Assembly (NCBI GenBank): GCA_947503365.1
Contig: CANNDT010000054.1
Location: 1-29,460 of the forward strand
DNA from: CANNDT01 sp945876205
GTDB lineage: Bacteria; Acidobacteriota; Vicinamibacteria; Vicinamibacterales; UBA2999
Direction: 5' to 3'
DNA: 29,460 nucleotides
Part shown: in pieces, positions 1 to 10,792 of the stretch
Layout of the letters: every line of letters starts with the position of its first letter
Numbering within the stretch: the first letter of the stretch is position 1
Notes under the pieces: generated by a model
Seen by the model: the letters and a program-made list of their open reading frames with translations, nothing else
What the model was told of the DNA's origin: nothing
Databases searched by the model: none
Program-made: the position numbers and the translations under genes

Positions 1-1
1 C

Positions 2-256
2 GAGGACGCGGCGGCCGCCTGGTGTCGCCTTCTCGAGGTGCGCCGATGCCCTTCGCACATGGCGCGCGAAGCGACCGAGGCGCTCGCGGTGCATCACGAG
101 CACCGGCTGCGCGACCTGGCCACCGCTCGACGATTCGCGCTGGAGTCACTCCAGTTCGACGCCAGCCGCGCGCGGACAGCGGCCGTCCACCATCGTCTTG
201 CCCGGCTCGACCGCAAGCTCGGTGGCCCCCCGCAGGAGTCAGCTGTACTCTTTTAG
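2..256 (+). CDS. 3' end of a YprB-like RNase H-fold protein gene (partial)
   Basis: The frame is open from the window edge to a TAG at 254-256, giving 84 C-terminal residues. The segment EALAVHHEHRLRDLATAR followed by an RLARLDRK motif resembles the helical, TPR-like C-terminal tail of proteins with a YprB-type ribonuclease H-like (DEDDh exonuclease fold) domain. The catalytic domain lies outside the window, so the assignment rests only on this tail. The next gene starts 87 bases downstream on the same strand with its own ribosome binding site. The alternative is an unrelated TPR protein. Confidence 0.55.
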   Translation, partial: EDAAAAWCRLLEVRRCPSHMAREATEALAVHHEHRLRDLATARRFALESLQFDASRARTAAVHHRLARLDRKLGGPPQESAVLF

Positions 257-343
257 CGTTGGGATTCGGTCAGGCCTCTCCGGCTGAGTTACCTGCGGCA
301 TGGATCATGGAGTTCCGCCTGAAAGACTCGTTGGAGGACCCGC

Positions 344-1078
344 ATGTTGCAACTCAACAGGATTATTGGGACGACCGCGCTCATATGCGCGGTCGCCGGA
401 TGCCGTGGCGGCGATACACAGCCCCCGGTAGCCGAGCAGCCCGTTGCCTCGGTGCAAGAAGCGCCGGCGCCCCCGGCGGCTGAACCGCCAGCGCCGGCTC
501 GGGAGGCCGCGCCGCGAGAGGCGGTGCCCACCGGGCCTGCTCCAGAGGTGGTGGTCAACGGCGTCCGCACGAACGGTGACGCCGCCGTGGTCGCCGATTT
601 TCAGAAGCGCGTGGCCGCGTACGTGGACGTGAAGAAGAGGGTCGACAAGAACACGCCCGATCAGAAAGAAACCAGGGATCCGACTCATATCGAGACGACG
701 CAAAAGCTGCTCGCATCGAAGATCATCAATATGCGGCAGGGTGCACAGGCCGGCGACATCTTCACCCCCGAGATTCGCACCAAGTTCCGCCAGCTCCTGA
801 TCCCCCACGTCCAGGGCACGACGGGTCGGGAAACCAGGCAGGAGCTCAGTGAGGATTTTGAAGAGGGCGGCAAGGAGGCGGGCAACCCGAAGGCGGCCTT
901 GAGGGTTAACGTGGAGTATCCCGAAGGCACCCCGCTGGCAACGACGCCCCCGAACGTGCTTCAGGCATTGCCACGGCTGGCCGAGGGTCTCGAGTACCGG
1001 TTTGTCGGCAAGAACCTGTTGCTCATGGATGCGGATGCCAACATAGTGGTTGACCTCATGCCTAACGCGATTCGGTAA
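344..1078 (+). CDS. Putative lipoprotein of unknown function
   Basis: Encodes 244 residues. The start ATG has a clear GGAGG about 6 bases upstream. The N-terminus is a lipoprotein signal: a short basic head, a hydrophobic stretch and the lipobox AVAGC with Cys20 as the predicted lipidated residue. Residues about 25-70 are Pro/Ala/Glu-rich and look like a flexible linker away from the membrane. The remaining part is soluble, mixed helix and strand, and begins near DFQKRVAAYVDVKKRVD. I recognise no catalytic motif or family. It probably sits on the periplasmic face of a membrane. It is followed 15 bases later by the secreted metallophosphoesterase, so the two are likely co-transcribed. Confidence 0.8.
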   Translation: MLQLNRIIGTTALICAVAGCRGGDTQPPVAEQPVASVQEAPAPPAAEPPAPAREAAPREAVPTGPAPEVVVNGVRTNGDAAVVADFQKRVAAYVDVKKRVDKNTPDQKETRDPTHIETTQKLLASKIINMRQGAQAGDIFTPEIRTKFRQLLIPHVQGTTGRETRQELSEDFEEGGKEAGNPKAALRVNVEYPEGTPLATTPPNVLQALPRLAEGLEYRFVGKNLLLMDADANIVVDLMPNAIR

Positions 1079-1093
1079 CACGGAGGATTGCTC

Positions 1094-1990
1094 ATGCGTC
1101 GGTTACTCATCACACTGCTTGCCTGCGGGTTGGCGGCATCGCTCCGCGCTCAGGACATCATGCTTCCCCTCAAGGACGGCTCGGTCAAGTTCGCCGTCAT
1201 CGGCGACACGGGGACGGGCGACAACCACCAGTACGACGTGGCCAAGGTGCTGGCCGCCTCCAGCGCGAAGTTCCCGTTCGAGTTCGTGCTCATGGCCGGT
1301 GACAACATGTACGGCGGCGACAGTGCCAGGGACTACAAGAAGAAGTTCGAGACGCCCTACAAGCCGCTGCTCGACGGCGGCGTGAAGTTCTATGCGGCGC
1401 TCGGCAATCACGACGACCCGAACCAGCGCTTCTACAAGCCGTTCAACATGAACGCCGAGCGCTATTACACGTTCAAGGTGCCGAACAGCAGCGTTCGCTT
1501 CTTTGCGCTCGACAGCAACTACATGGACAACAAGCAACTGCAGTGGCTGGAGAAAGAGCTGGCGGCGAGCGGCTCGGACTGGAAGATCGCCTTCTTCCAC
1601 CATCCGCTGTACTCGTCGGGCGCCACGCACGGCTCCGCCGACGTGCTGCGCACGCAGATCGAGCCGCTGTTCGTGAAGTACGGCGTGGCCGTCGTCTTCA
1701 CCGGCCACGAACATTTTTACGAGCGGATCAAGCCGCAGCGGGGCATCACGTATTTCATCGGCGGCAGCTCGGCCAAGCTGCGCACCGGCGACATCACCAG
1801 GACCAACCTGACCGCGAAGGGCTTCGATACTGGCTACACCTTCACGCTGGTGGAAATCGTCGGCGACGACCTGATGTTCCAGACGCTCTCGCAGAGAAGT
1901 CTGACCGTCGACTCGGGCACGATCCGAAAGACCGACGTCCAGACGCCGGACGGCCCGAGGCCGGTCACGGCGCCGACGATAACAAAATAG
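1094..1990 (+). CDS. Secreted calcineurin-like metallophosphoesterase
   Basis: Encodes 298 residues. I chose the ATG at 1094 rather than the TTG at 1088 because GGAGG at 1082-1086 is then 7 bases away. Residues 1-20 form a signal peptide ending in LRAQ. The metal-binding motifs of the purple acid phosphatase/calcineurin-like fold appear in order: GDTG (37-40), GDN (69-71), GNHD (104-107), a HHPLYS segment, and GHEHFYER near residue 206. These coordinate two metal ions that hydrolyse phosphoesters; the substrate cannot be told. Its short spacing from the upstream lipoprotein gene suggests an operon. The 3' end faces rpmE across 30 bases with no obvious hairpin. Confidence 0.9.
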   Translation: MRRLLITLLACGLAASLRAQDIMLPLKDGSVKFAVIGDTGTGDNHQYDVAKVLAASSAKFPFEFVLMAGDNMYGGDSARDYKKKFETPYKPLLDGGVKFYAALGNHDDPNQRFYKPFNMNAERYYTFKVPNSSVRFFALDSNYMDNKQLQWLEKELAASGSDWKIAFFHHPLYSSGATHGSADVLRTQIEPLFVKYGVAVVFTGHEHFYERIKPQRGITYFIGGSSAKLRTGDITRTNLTAKGFDTGYTFTLVEIVGDDLMFQTLSQRSLTVDSGTIRKTDVQTPDGPRPVTAPTITK

Positions 1991-2020
1991 ATTCTGTGGG
2001 AATGGTCCGGAACTGAGGAT

Positions 2021-2380
2021 CTAGGCGGTAGCGGGCTCGGCCTTTTCCTTTTCTTTTTCCTTCTTCGGCTTGGCGGCTGCCCTGGCGGCCTTTTCGGCCC
2101 TCGCCTTCTTGGCGGCCGCGGCCTTGGCGGCCGCACCGGCAGCCTTGGCGGCCTTTTCGGCTGTCTTCCGCGTCTCGGAGGTCTGCAGGCCGAACTTCTT
2201 CGAGAACCGCTCGACGCGTCCCTCGGTATCGATCAGCTTCTGGCGCCCCGTGAAGAACGGATGGCAGGCCGAGCAGATTTCGAGATGCAGCTCAGGCTTG
2301 GTCGAGCGGGTCGTGAACGTGTTGCCGCACGCACAACGGGCTTCGACTTCCGTGTAATTCGGGTGGATGCCTTCCTTCAC
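2021..2380 (-). CDS. rpmE: Ribosomal protein bL31 with Ala/Lys-rich tail
   Basis: Encodes 119 residues starting at GTG, with TAAGGAG about 8 bases upstream. The first about 70 residues are bL31: the KEGIHPNY start, the Zn-binding CACG and CSACH cysteines (the C+ form), and HPFFTGRQKLIDTEGRVERF. The usual length is about 70-90 residues. Here the protein continues with about 45 residues made almost only of Ala, Lys, Glu and Arg, ending in a KEKEKEK run. Such basic tails probably contact rRNA, but that is inference. It lies directly downstream of rho and has a TATAAT-like box over the rho stop codon, so it may be transcribed both from rho and on its own. Confidence 0.95.
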   Translation of the reverse strand: MKEGIHPNYTEVEARCACGNTFTTRSTKPELHLEICSACHPFFTGRQKLIDTEGRVERFSKKFGLQTSETRKTAEKAAKAAGAAAKAAAAKKARAEKAARAAAKPKKEKEKEKAEPATA

Positions 2381-2400
2381 AGCGAGCTCCTTACGACGTT

Positions 2401-2427
2401 GGCTCTAGGCTTTGGGCTCTAGGCTTT
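2401..2427. repeat. Two-copy tandem repeat in the rpmE leader
   Basis: GGCTCTAGGCTTT occurs at 2401-2413 and again at 2415-2427, separated by one base. It lies between the rpmE ribosome binding site and the rho stop codon and so would be part of the 5' leader of rpmE. No hairpin is obvious. Confidence 0.75.
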
Positions 2428-2440
2428 GGTGGAAACTACC

Positions 2441-2446
2441 ATTATA
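2441..2446 (-). promoter_or_regulatory. Possible -10 box for rpmE
   Basis: The minus strand reads TATAAT here, overlapping the end of rho and about 60 bases before the rpmE start. No convincing -35 hexamer is seen 16-18 bases upstream (GATGGC at best), so this is a weak prediction. Confidence 0.3.
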
Positions 2447-2447
2447 C

Positions 2448-3968
2448 CTACGTCTTGCCCGTGGCCATCGCGGCCAGGAACTCGGCGTTGGTCTTGGTTT
2501 TTCCCATCTTTGAGAGGAGCAGCTCCATCGCTTCCGAGGGGGAAAGCGGGGTCAGGACCTTCCTCAACACCCACACGCGGTTGAGCTCTTCCTTCGGCAG
2601 CAGGAGCTCCTCCTTGCGGGTTCCGCTCTTCGTGATGTCGATCGACGGGAATACGCGGCGGTCGGTGAGCTTCCGGTCGAGGTGAATTTCGGAATTACCG
2701 GTGCCCTTGAACTCTTCGAAGATGACTTCGTCCATGCGCGATCCGGTATCGACCAGCGCGGTCGCGATGATCGTCAGCGAGCCACCCTCTTCGATGTTGC
2801 GCGCGGCGCCGAAGAAGCGCTTCGGACGCTGCAGGGCGTTGCTGTCGACGCCGCCCGAGAGCACCTTGCCGGACGCCGGCACGATGGTGTTGTAGGCGCG
2901 CGCGAGCCTGGTGATCGAGTCGAGCAGGATGACGACGTCCTTCTTGTGCTCGACGAGGCGCTTGGCCTTTTCGATCACCATCTCGGCGACCTGCACGTGG
3001 CGCTGCGCCGGCTCGTCGAAGGTCGACGAGATGACTTCACCGCGCACCGAGCGCTGCATGTCGGTGACTTCTTCAGGCCGCTCGTCGATGAGCAGCACGA
3101 TCAGGTAGACCTCGGGGTGGTTCTTGGTGATGCTGTTCGCAATGCTCTGCAGCAGCATCGTCTTGCCGGTGCGCGGGGGCGCGACGATCAGGCCGCGCTG
3201 GCCCTTGCCGAGCGGGGTGAGCAGGTCCATCACGCGGCCCGAGAGGTTCTCGGCGTCGGTCTCGAGGCCGATCTTCTGCTGCGGATAGAGCGGCGTGAGG
3301 TTCTCGAAGAAGATCTTCTCCTTCGTCTTCTCCGGTGGCTCGAAGTTGATCGCCTCGACCTTGATCAGCGCGAAGTAGCGCTCGCCGTCCTTCGGCGGGC
3401 GGATGACGCCCGAGACGGTGTCGCCGGTGTGCAGGTCGAACTTGCGAATCTGCGACGGTGAGACGTAGATGTCGTCGGGGCCCGGCAGGTAGTTGTAGTC
3501 GGGCGCGCGGAGGAAGCCAAAGCCGTCAGGCAGCGTCTCGAGCACGCCTTCCGAGAAGATGTTGCCGCTCTTCTCGGCGCGCACGCGGAGGATCTCGAAG
3601 ATCAGCTCCTGCTTGCGCATCCCGGTCGCGCCCGCGATGTCCAGCTCCTTGGCGATCTTGGTCAGCGCGGAGATGCTCATCTCCTTCATCGCCGAGAGCG
3701 AGATGCTCTGGGCCGGCGGCGCTGGCGTCGCGTTGGGGGTGGCGGGTGCGGTGGGCGCCTGCTTGCCCGCGGGCGCGTCCGCCGGCCCGTCCCCCGGCTT
3801 GCCCACCGGTCCGTCCCCCGCAGCCTTGGCGGAGGGGGAAGCCTCGGCGGAGGCGGGAGCCTTGGCGGGGGGGGAAGCCTTGGCGGAGGCGGGAGCTTCA
3901 GCGGCGGTGGGGGCGGTGGCGGCGGCTACGCCGCCGTTCGGTTTGGCAGTTGGGCGATCAGCTTCCAC
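2448..3968 (-). CDS. rho: Transcription termination factor Rho
   Basis: Encodes 506 residues starting at GTG, with GGAAG just upstream. Residues about 94-140 are the Rho N-terminal helical domain, followed by the RNA-binding cold-shock-like domain around GFGFLRAPDYNYLPGPDDIYV. The RecA-type motor has its P-loop APPRTGKT at 263-270, then LIDERPEEVTDM and DSITRLARAYN. It is the ATP-driven hexameric helicase that releases RNA from RNA polymerase. Residues 1-93 are an extra Ala/Pro/Lys-rich segment with repeats like APASAKASPPAK; the conserved part could start at Met94. The gene overlaps the end of engB by 43 bases, so the two are likely co-transcribed, with rpmE next. Confidence 0.97.
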   Translation of the reverse strand: MEADRPTAKPNGGVAAATAPTAAEAPASAKASPPAKAPASAEASPSAKAAGDGPVGKPGDGPADAPAGKQAPTAPATPNATPAPPAQSISLSAMKEMSISALTKIAKELDIAGATGMRKQELIFEILRVRAEKSGNIFSEGVLETLPDGFGFLRAPDYNYLPGPDDIYVSPSQIRKFDLHTGDTVSGVIRPPKDGERYFALIKVEAINFEPPEKTKEKIFFENLTPLYPQQKIGLETDAENLSGRVMDLLTPLGKGQRGLIVAPPRTGKTMLLQSIANSITKNHPEVYLIVLLIDERPEEVTDMQRSVRGEVISSTFDEPAQRHVQVAEMVIEKAKRLVEHKKDVVILLDSITRLARAYNTIVPASGKVLSGGVDSNALQRPKRFFGAARNIEEGGSLTIIATALVDTGSRMDEVIFEEFKGTGNSEIHLDRKLTDRRVFPSIDITKSGTRKEELLLPKEELNRVWVLRKVLTPLSPSEAMELLLSKMGKTKTNAEFLAAMATGKT

Positions 3969-4519
3969 AGTTCTTCCAGTCCTTGGCCGTTCTGCGCGGA
4001 GACGAGCAGAACGGGCGTCTCAAACAACGATTCGAGGTCACGTGCATGGCGCAGGCGTTCGGCCTGAGTCAACTTGTCTACCTTGGTGCCGATTATTCCG
4101 CTTGGGCACGGCTGCGACTTCAGCCATTCCCAGGTGATGCGATCCGACTCGAGGCCCGGATGCCGCGAATCCACCAGGAGAAGCACGGCGATCGGCTTCT
4201 CGCTGGCCCGCGCAAAGTACGCACCGGCGAGCCGGTTGAATTCCTGCGCCGCGGAGTCGCCTCCACGCGCATATCCATACCCCGGCAAGTCCACCAGGTA
4301 ACACGCCGACGCCGACCCTCGCTGTACGCGGTAGAAGTTGGCGAGGCGTGTCTTGCCTGGGGCGGCGCTCGTGCGGGCCACAGGCTGCCGCACCAACGCG
4401 TTGATCAGGCTCGATTTGCCCACATTGGACCGGCCCACCAAGGCAACTTCAGGGATCCGGTCACGGGGAAAGTCACCGGCGCCGGCGGCGCTCGTGACGA
4501 ATTCGGCTGTGATGTTCAA
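3926..4519 (-). CDS. engB: Ribosome biogenesis GTPase EngB/YsxC
   Basis: Encodes 197 residues, the normal length for the family. GTPase motifs are present: G1 GRSNVGKS (29-36), the switch region around TRLANFYR, G3 as DLPGYGYA, and G4 as TKVDK. This GTPase acts in assembly of the large ribosomal subunit. The start is a TTG; no ATG or GTG in the same frame lies nearby upstream and no clear ribosome binding site is visible, so expression may depend on read-through from lon. A pair of hairpins lies immediately upstream between lon and this gene. The 3' end overlaps rho. Confidence 0.95.
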   Translation of the reverse strand: MNITAEFVTSAAGAGDFPRDRIPEVALVGRSNVGKSSLINALVRQPVARTSAAPGKTRLANFYRVQRGSASACYLVDLPGYGYARGGDSAAQEFNRLAGAYFARASEKPIAVLLLVDSRHPGLESDRITWEWLKSQPCPSGIIGTKVDKLTQAERLRHARDLESLFETPVLLVSAQNGQGLEELWKLIAQLPNRTAA

Positions 4520-4531
4520 ACATTCAACGTG

Positions 4532-4577
4532 GCGCGGACCTTGTCAGGTCCGCGCGGCGAGCCTAACCAGGCTCGCC
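4532..4577. repeat. Pair of perfect palindromes between lon and engB
   Basis: There are two adjacent hairpins. The first, 4532-4555, has a 10-bp stem GCGCGGACCT, loop TGTC. The second, 4556-4577, has a 9-bp stem GGCGAGCCT, loop AACC. They fill most of the 79-base gap between the lon stop and the engB start. No T-run follows on either strand, so they look more like a REP/BIME-type element than a simple terminator. The first resembles the copies inside other genes at 10559, 24808 and 25494. Confidence 0.85.
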
Positions 4578-4598
4578 CCACTCCTCAGTATTTCTTTC

Positions 4599-6983
<2,385 letters not shown>

Positions 6984-6990
6984 TCGGGTT

Positions 6991-8238
<1,248 letters not shown>

Positions 8239-8261
8239 AGACTGCTGAGCTTTCCTCGATG

Positions 8262-8873
8262 TTACACCCGTTTCCGGATGACGTCATCGATAATCCCGTA
8301 TTCCTTTCCCTGATCAGCCGACATGATGTAGTCGCGTTCCGTGTCTTCCTGAATGCGCTTCACGGGCTGTCCCGTGTGGTGCACCAGGATCTCGTTGAGT
8401 CGCTCGCGCATGCGCAGGATTTCCCGCGCCGCGATGTCGATGTCGGTCGCCTGCCCAGCCAGGCCCTGCATGAGTGGCTGGTGGATCACGATCCTCGAGT
8501 TGGGGAGCGAGTAGCGCTTGCCCTTGGCCCCGGCCGCGAGCAGCACCGCCGCCATCGACGCCGCCTGTCCGATGCAGTACGTCTGCACGTCGGGCTTGAT
8601 GAACTGCATCGTGTCGTAAATCGCCAACCCTGCGGTAATCGACCCGCCCGGGCTGTTCACGTAAAGGAGGATGTCCTTGTCGGGATCCTCCGCCTCGAGG
8701 AAGAGCATCTGCGCGATCACGAGGTTCGCGATCTGGTCGTCGATCGGCGTGCCGATGAAGACGATGCTGTCCTTGAGTAGCCGCGAAAAGATGTCGTAAG
8801 CGCGCTCGCCGCGGTTGGTCTGCTCGACCACCATCGGTACAAGTTGAGCGCGAGGCTCGTTTACGTAGCGCAT
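8262..8873 (-). CDS. clpP: ATP-dependent Clp protease proteolytic subunit ClpP
   Basis: Encodes 203 residues, the usual size. The catalytic residues are visible: Ser106 in GQAASMAA, His131 in VIHQPLMQ, and an Asp in the ERDYIMS segment (Asp181). It forms the tetradecameric protease chamber used by ClpX. The annotated ATG lacks a good ribosome binding site; family members often begin close to LVPMVVEQ, so Met14 is an alternative start. It sits between tig and clpX in the same direction. Confidence 0.97.
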   Translation of the reverse strand: MRYVNEPRAQLVPMVVEQTNRGERAYDIFSRLLKDSIVFIGTPIDDQIANLVIAQMLFLEAEDPDKDILLYVNSPGGSITAGLAIYDTMQFIKPDVQTYCIGQAASMAAVLLAAGAKGKRYSLPNSRIVIHQPLMQGLAGQATDIDIAAREILRMRERLNEILVHHTGQPVKRIQEDTERDYIMSADQGKEYGIIDDVIRKRV

Positions 8874-8936
8874 ATATATGTCGGGTCGCTTCGGATTGTC
8901 GATGAGATTAGGCGGACAGGCGAGTGAGATGGACGG

Positions 8937-10211
8937 TCACTCACTCGCAATCTTAGCACGCGACTTTGCCAAGTCAACCGCCTTCTCCCGACGCAAACCC
9001 GCGTAAAGCCGCGAGATGCCGCCCTCCTTCTCCAGTTGAGCTCGCAAGGCGGCTGGGGTGCGGCCGGCCCTGAGTGCAAACTGTTCGATCTCTTTATCGA
9101 CATCTTCGGCCGCAACCGTAATCTGCTCCCGGCGGGCGATTTCGTCGAGCACCAGGGCGCTGGCGACAGCGTCCCGGGCCGGCTCCCGTTGGGCTTCACG
9201 AAATTGCCCCCAGTCGATGCCCGCCTGCCGGGGGTCGATCTTCTGGGACATGAGCTGGCGGGCCATCTCCTCGAGCCGCCGGTCGATTTCCCGCTCGACC
9301 AGCGAGCTGGGCAGTTCAAAGCTGACCCGCTGCGAGAGCTGCTTCATCAGGTCGGTCCGGACGTCGCGCTTGGCGTTGTCCTCCGCCTCGGACTGCATGT
9401 CGGTCCGAATGCGGTCCTTGAGGGCCGCCAGCGAATCGAACTCGCCCAGGTCTTTCGCGAACTCATCGTCGAGCTCGGGCAGCACCTTGCGCCGGATGTC
9501 CTTCACCTTGACCGTGTAGCTCACGTCCTGGTCACGGAAGTCTTCGGCGGGGTAGTCGGCCGGGAAGTGAATAGAGAAGGTCTTCTCGTCGCCGATGGCG
9601 AGCCCGATGAGGTTCGCGTCGAAACCCGGAGGGTTGCCAGGCGCCCCCATCTCCACGGTCACGTCGTCGTGATGATCGTTCTCGCCGGCCGCTTCCTTGC
9701 GATCGAGCGCGATCACGACCGAGTCGCCGTCGGTCACGGGACGGGCGTCGATCGTCTCGAACTTCGCGGCGCGCTCGCGAATGCGCTGCAGCGTCTGGTC
9801 GACGGCCTCTTCGGTGATGGTGACCGGATGTTCCTTGAGCGTGATCGAGGAAAGATCGCCCGGGTCGAACGGCGGCACGGTCTCGATGGCCGCCGTGAAT
9901 TTCAACGGCTGCCCTTCTTCGAGCGCGACGTCCTTGATGTTGGGTGTATCGACCGGCTCGATGCCGCGCTCCTGCAGCGCCTCTTCGACGGCGCGCGGAA
10001 TCAGCCCGTGCATCACGTCGTGGAGGATCTGATCCTTGAAGCGCTGCTTGACGATCGTCGCCGGCACCTTGCCGGGACGGAACCCGGGAATCCTGGCCTG
10101 CTTGGTGTAGCCCTTCGCGATTCGATTGATCTCGGCGTCGACCACGTCGCTCGGGATCTCGATGGTGAGGGTCTTCTGGGTTTCGGAAACGTCAGCGAAC
10201 TCGGTTTTCAT
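8937..10211 (-). CDS. tig: Trigger factor (ribosome-associated chaperone)
   Basis: Encodes 424 residues. The N-terminal ribosome-binding domain contains the signature GFRPGKVP (residues about 44-51). The central FKBP-like PPIase domain follows at about 155-240, and a long helical C-terminal arm domain fills the rest. It binds at the ribosome exit tunnel and shields nascent chains. It is the first protein-coding gene of the tig-clpP-clpX-lon block. A repeat-rich segment separates it from the upstream tRNA-Leu. Confidence 0.97.
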   Translation of the reverse strand: MKTEFADVSETQKTLTIEIPSDVVDAEINRIAKGYTKQARIPGFRPGKVPATIVKQRFKDQILHDVMHGLIPRAVEEALQERGIEPVDTPNIKDVALEEGQPLKFTAAIETVPPFDPGDLSSITLKEHPVTITEEAVDQTLQRIRERAAKFETIDARPVTDGDSVVIALDRKEAAGENDHHDDVTVEMGAPGNPPGFDANLIGLAIGDEKTFSIHFPADYPAEDFRDQDVSYTVKVKDIRRKVLPELDDEFAKDLGEFDSLAALKDRIRTDMQSEAEDNAKRDVRTDLMKQLSQRVSFELPSSLVEREIDRRLEEMARQLMSQKIDPRQAGIDWGQFREAQREPARDAVASALVLDEIARREQITVAAEDVDKEIEQFALRAGRTPAALRAQLEKEGGISRLYAGLRREKAVDLAKSRAKIASE

Positions 10212-10227
10212 GAGGAACTCGGAAAGT

Positions 10228-10366
10228 GGAACTCGAACGTTGAACTCGAACGTGGAACTCGAACGTGGAATCCGGAACGTGGAACCGAACGGAGAACACG
10301 AACTGGAACAAGGAACGTGGAACCGGGAACAAGAGTCAGTCTTCCACGTTCCAGTTTCCTTGTTCC
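10228..10366. repeat. GAACGTGGAACTC tandem repeats with inverted tail
   Basis: A 13-base unit GGAACTCGAACGT is repeated at 10228-10240, 10241-10253 (first base differs) and 10254-10266, then decays through GGAATCCGGAACGT at 10267. Further on, GGAACAAGGAACGTGGAA at 10305-10322 is answered by its gapped reverse complement at 10342-10366, so the transcript could fold into a long hairpin. The whole block lies between tRNA-Leu and tig. Confidence 0.85.
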
Positions 10367-10369
10367 TAA

Positions 10370-10453
10370 TGCGAAAGGCGAGACTCGAACTCGCATGACC
10401 TCACGGCCACCAGATCCTAAGTCTGGCGCGTCTGCCAGTTCCGCCACTTTCGC
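10370..10453 (-). tRNA. tRNA-Leu (anticodon UAG)
   Basis: The 84-base minus-strand sequence folds as a class II tRNA. It has a 7-bp acceptor stem GCGAAAG/CTTTCGC with discriminator A, a D-arm containing GGCAGACGC, an anticodon stem CCAGA/TCTGG with loop CTTAGGA (anticodon TAG), a long variable arm, and a T-arm with GTTCGAGTC. A long variable arm and discriminator A fit leucine. CCA is not encoded. It reads toward tig. Confidence 0.96.
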
Positions 10454-10495
10454 TCAGCCTGAGCCTACCAGATCCTGTTATTATTTCCGCCGATT
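10454..10495. promoter_or_regulatory. AT-rich divergent promoter region
   Basis: This short gap separates the minus-strand tRNA-Leu from the plus-strand gene at 10496. It carries the AT-rich core TGTTATTATTT, which can be read as an extended -10 (TG-N-TATTAT, hexamer 10479-10484) on the plus strand and as a TAATAA-type box on the minus strand. No -35 box is convincing. Confidence 0.3.
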
Positions 10496-10792
10496 ATGAC
10501 CACTCCCGCGGGCGACCTCTTCTTCGGCTTGTTTGAATGGCGCGAACACTCGTCCACGGCGGCGCGGACCTTCGCGGTTCGCGCGGCGGCCGACCGGACC
10601 GCTCCTCGAACCGTCCCATGCCCCGACACCGGGCGGATGCTGAAAGTGGCCAGCGTCGAGGTCAGCGACCGGGGCGTCTGCCCGGCTTGCACACAGCTGG
10701 GTTCCGGCGGCTACGTGACATTTGTCTCGGACTTGCGGCTGGCCTTCGCCTGCCCTAGCTGCCAGAGGCTCGTCTGGATAGCTGGAGCCTAG
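10496..10792 (+). CDS. Small Cys-rich (zinc-ribbon-like) protein, function unknown
   Basis: Encodes 98 residues. The C-terminal half has a CPDTGR segment, then a CPAC pair and a CPSC pair. These CxxC knuckles suggest a zinc ribbon, but I know no family that matches. The N-terminal part contains FFGLFEWREHSSTAARTF. Codons around 10559-10583 contain a copy of the GC-rich palindromic element seen elsewhere in the window. The leader is very short, and the stop codon lies inside a 22-bp perfect palindrome shared with the end of the convergent methylase gene. Function cannot be inferred from the neighbours. Confidence 0.65.
   Translation: MTTPAGDLFFGLFEWREHSSTAARTFAVRAAADRTAPRTVPCPDTGRMLKVASVEVSDRGVCPACTQLGSGGYVTFVSDLRLAFACPSCQRLVWIAGA
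10559..10583. repeat. Intragenic palindromic element, copy B
   Basis: The stem GCGCGGACC pairs with GGTTCGCGC around the loop TTCGC with one G.T-type mismatch (10562-10584). Over 10559-10583 it matches 22 of 25 positions of the element at 24811-24835. It lies inside the coding frame of the 98-residue protein. Confidence 0.65.

Noticed and set aside
10370..10453. tRNA-Leu as an integration site of a genomic island
   Set aside because: No integrase gene or direct repeat of the tRNA 3' end is seen in the window, and the genes on both sides look chromosomal.
9036..10499. Plus-strand open frame of 487 codons opposite tig and the tRNA
   Set aside because: It runs through trigger factor, the repeats and tRNA-Leu on the other strand, has no recognisable domain and is a composition artefact.
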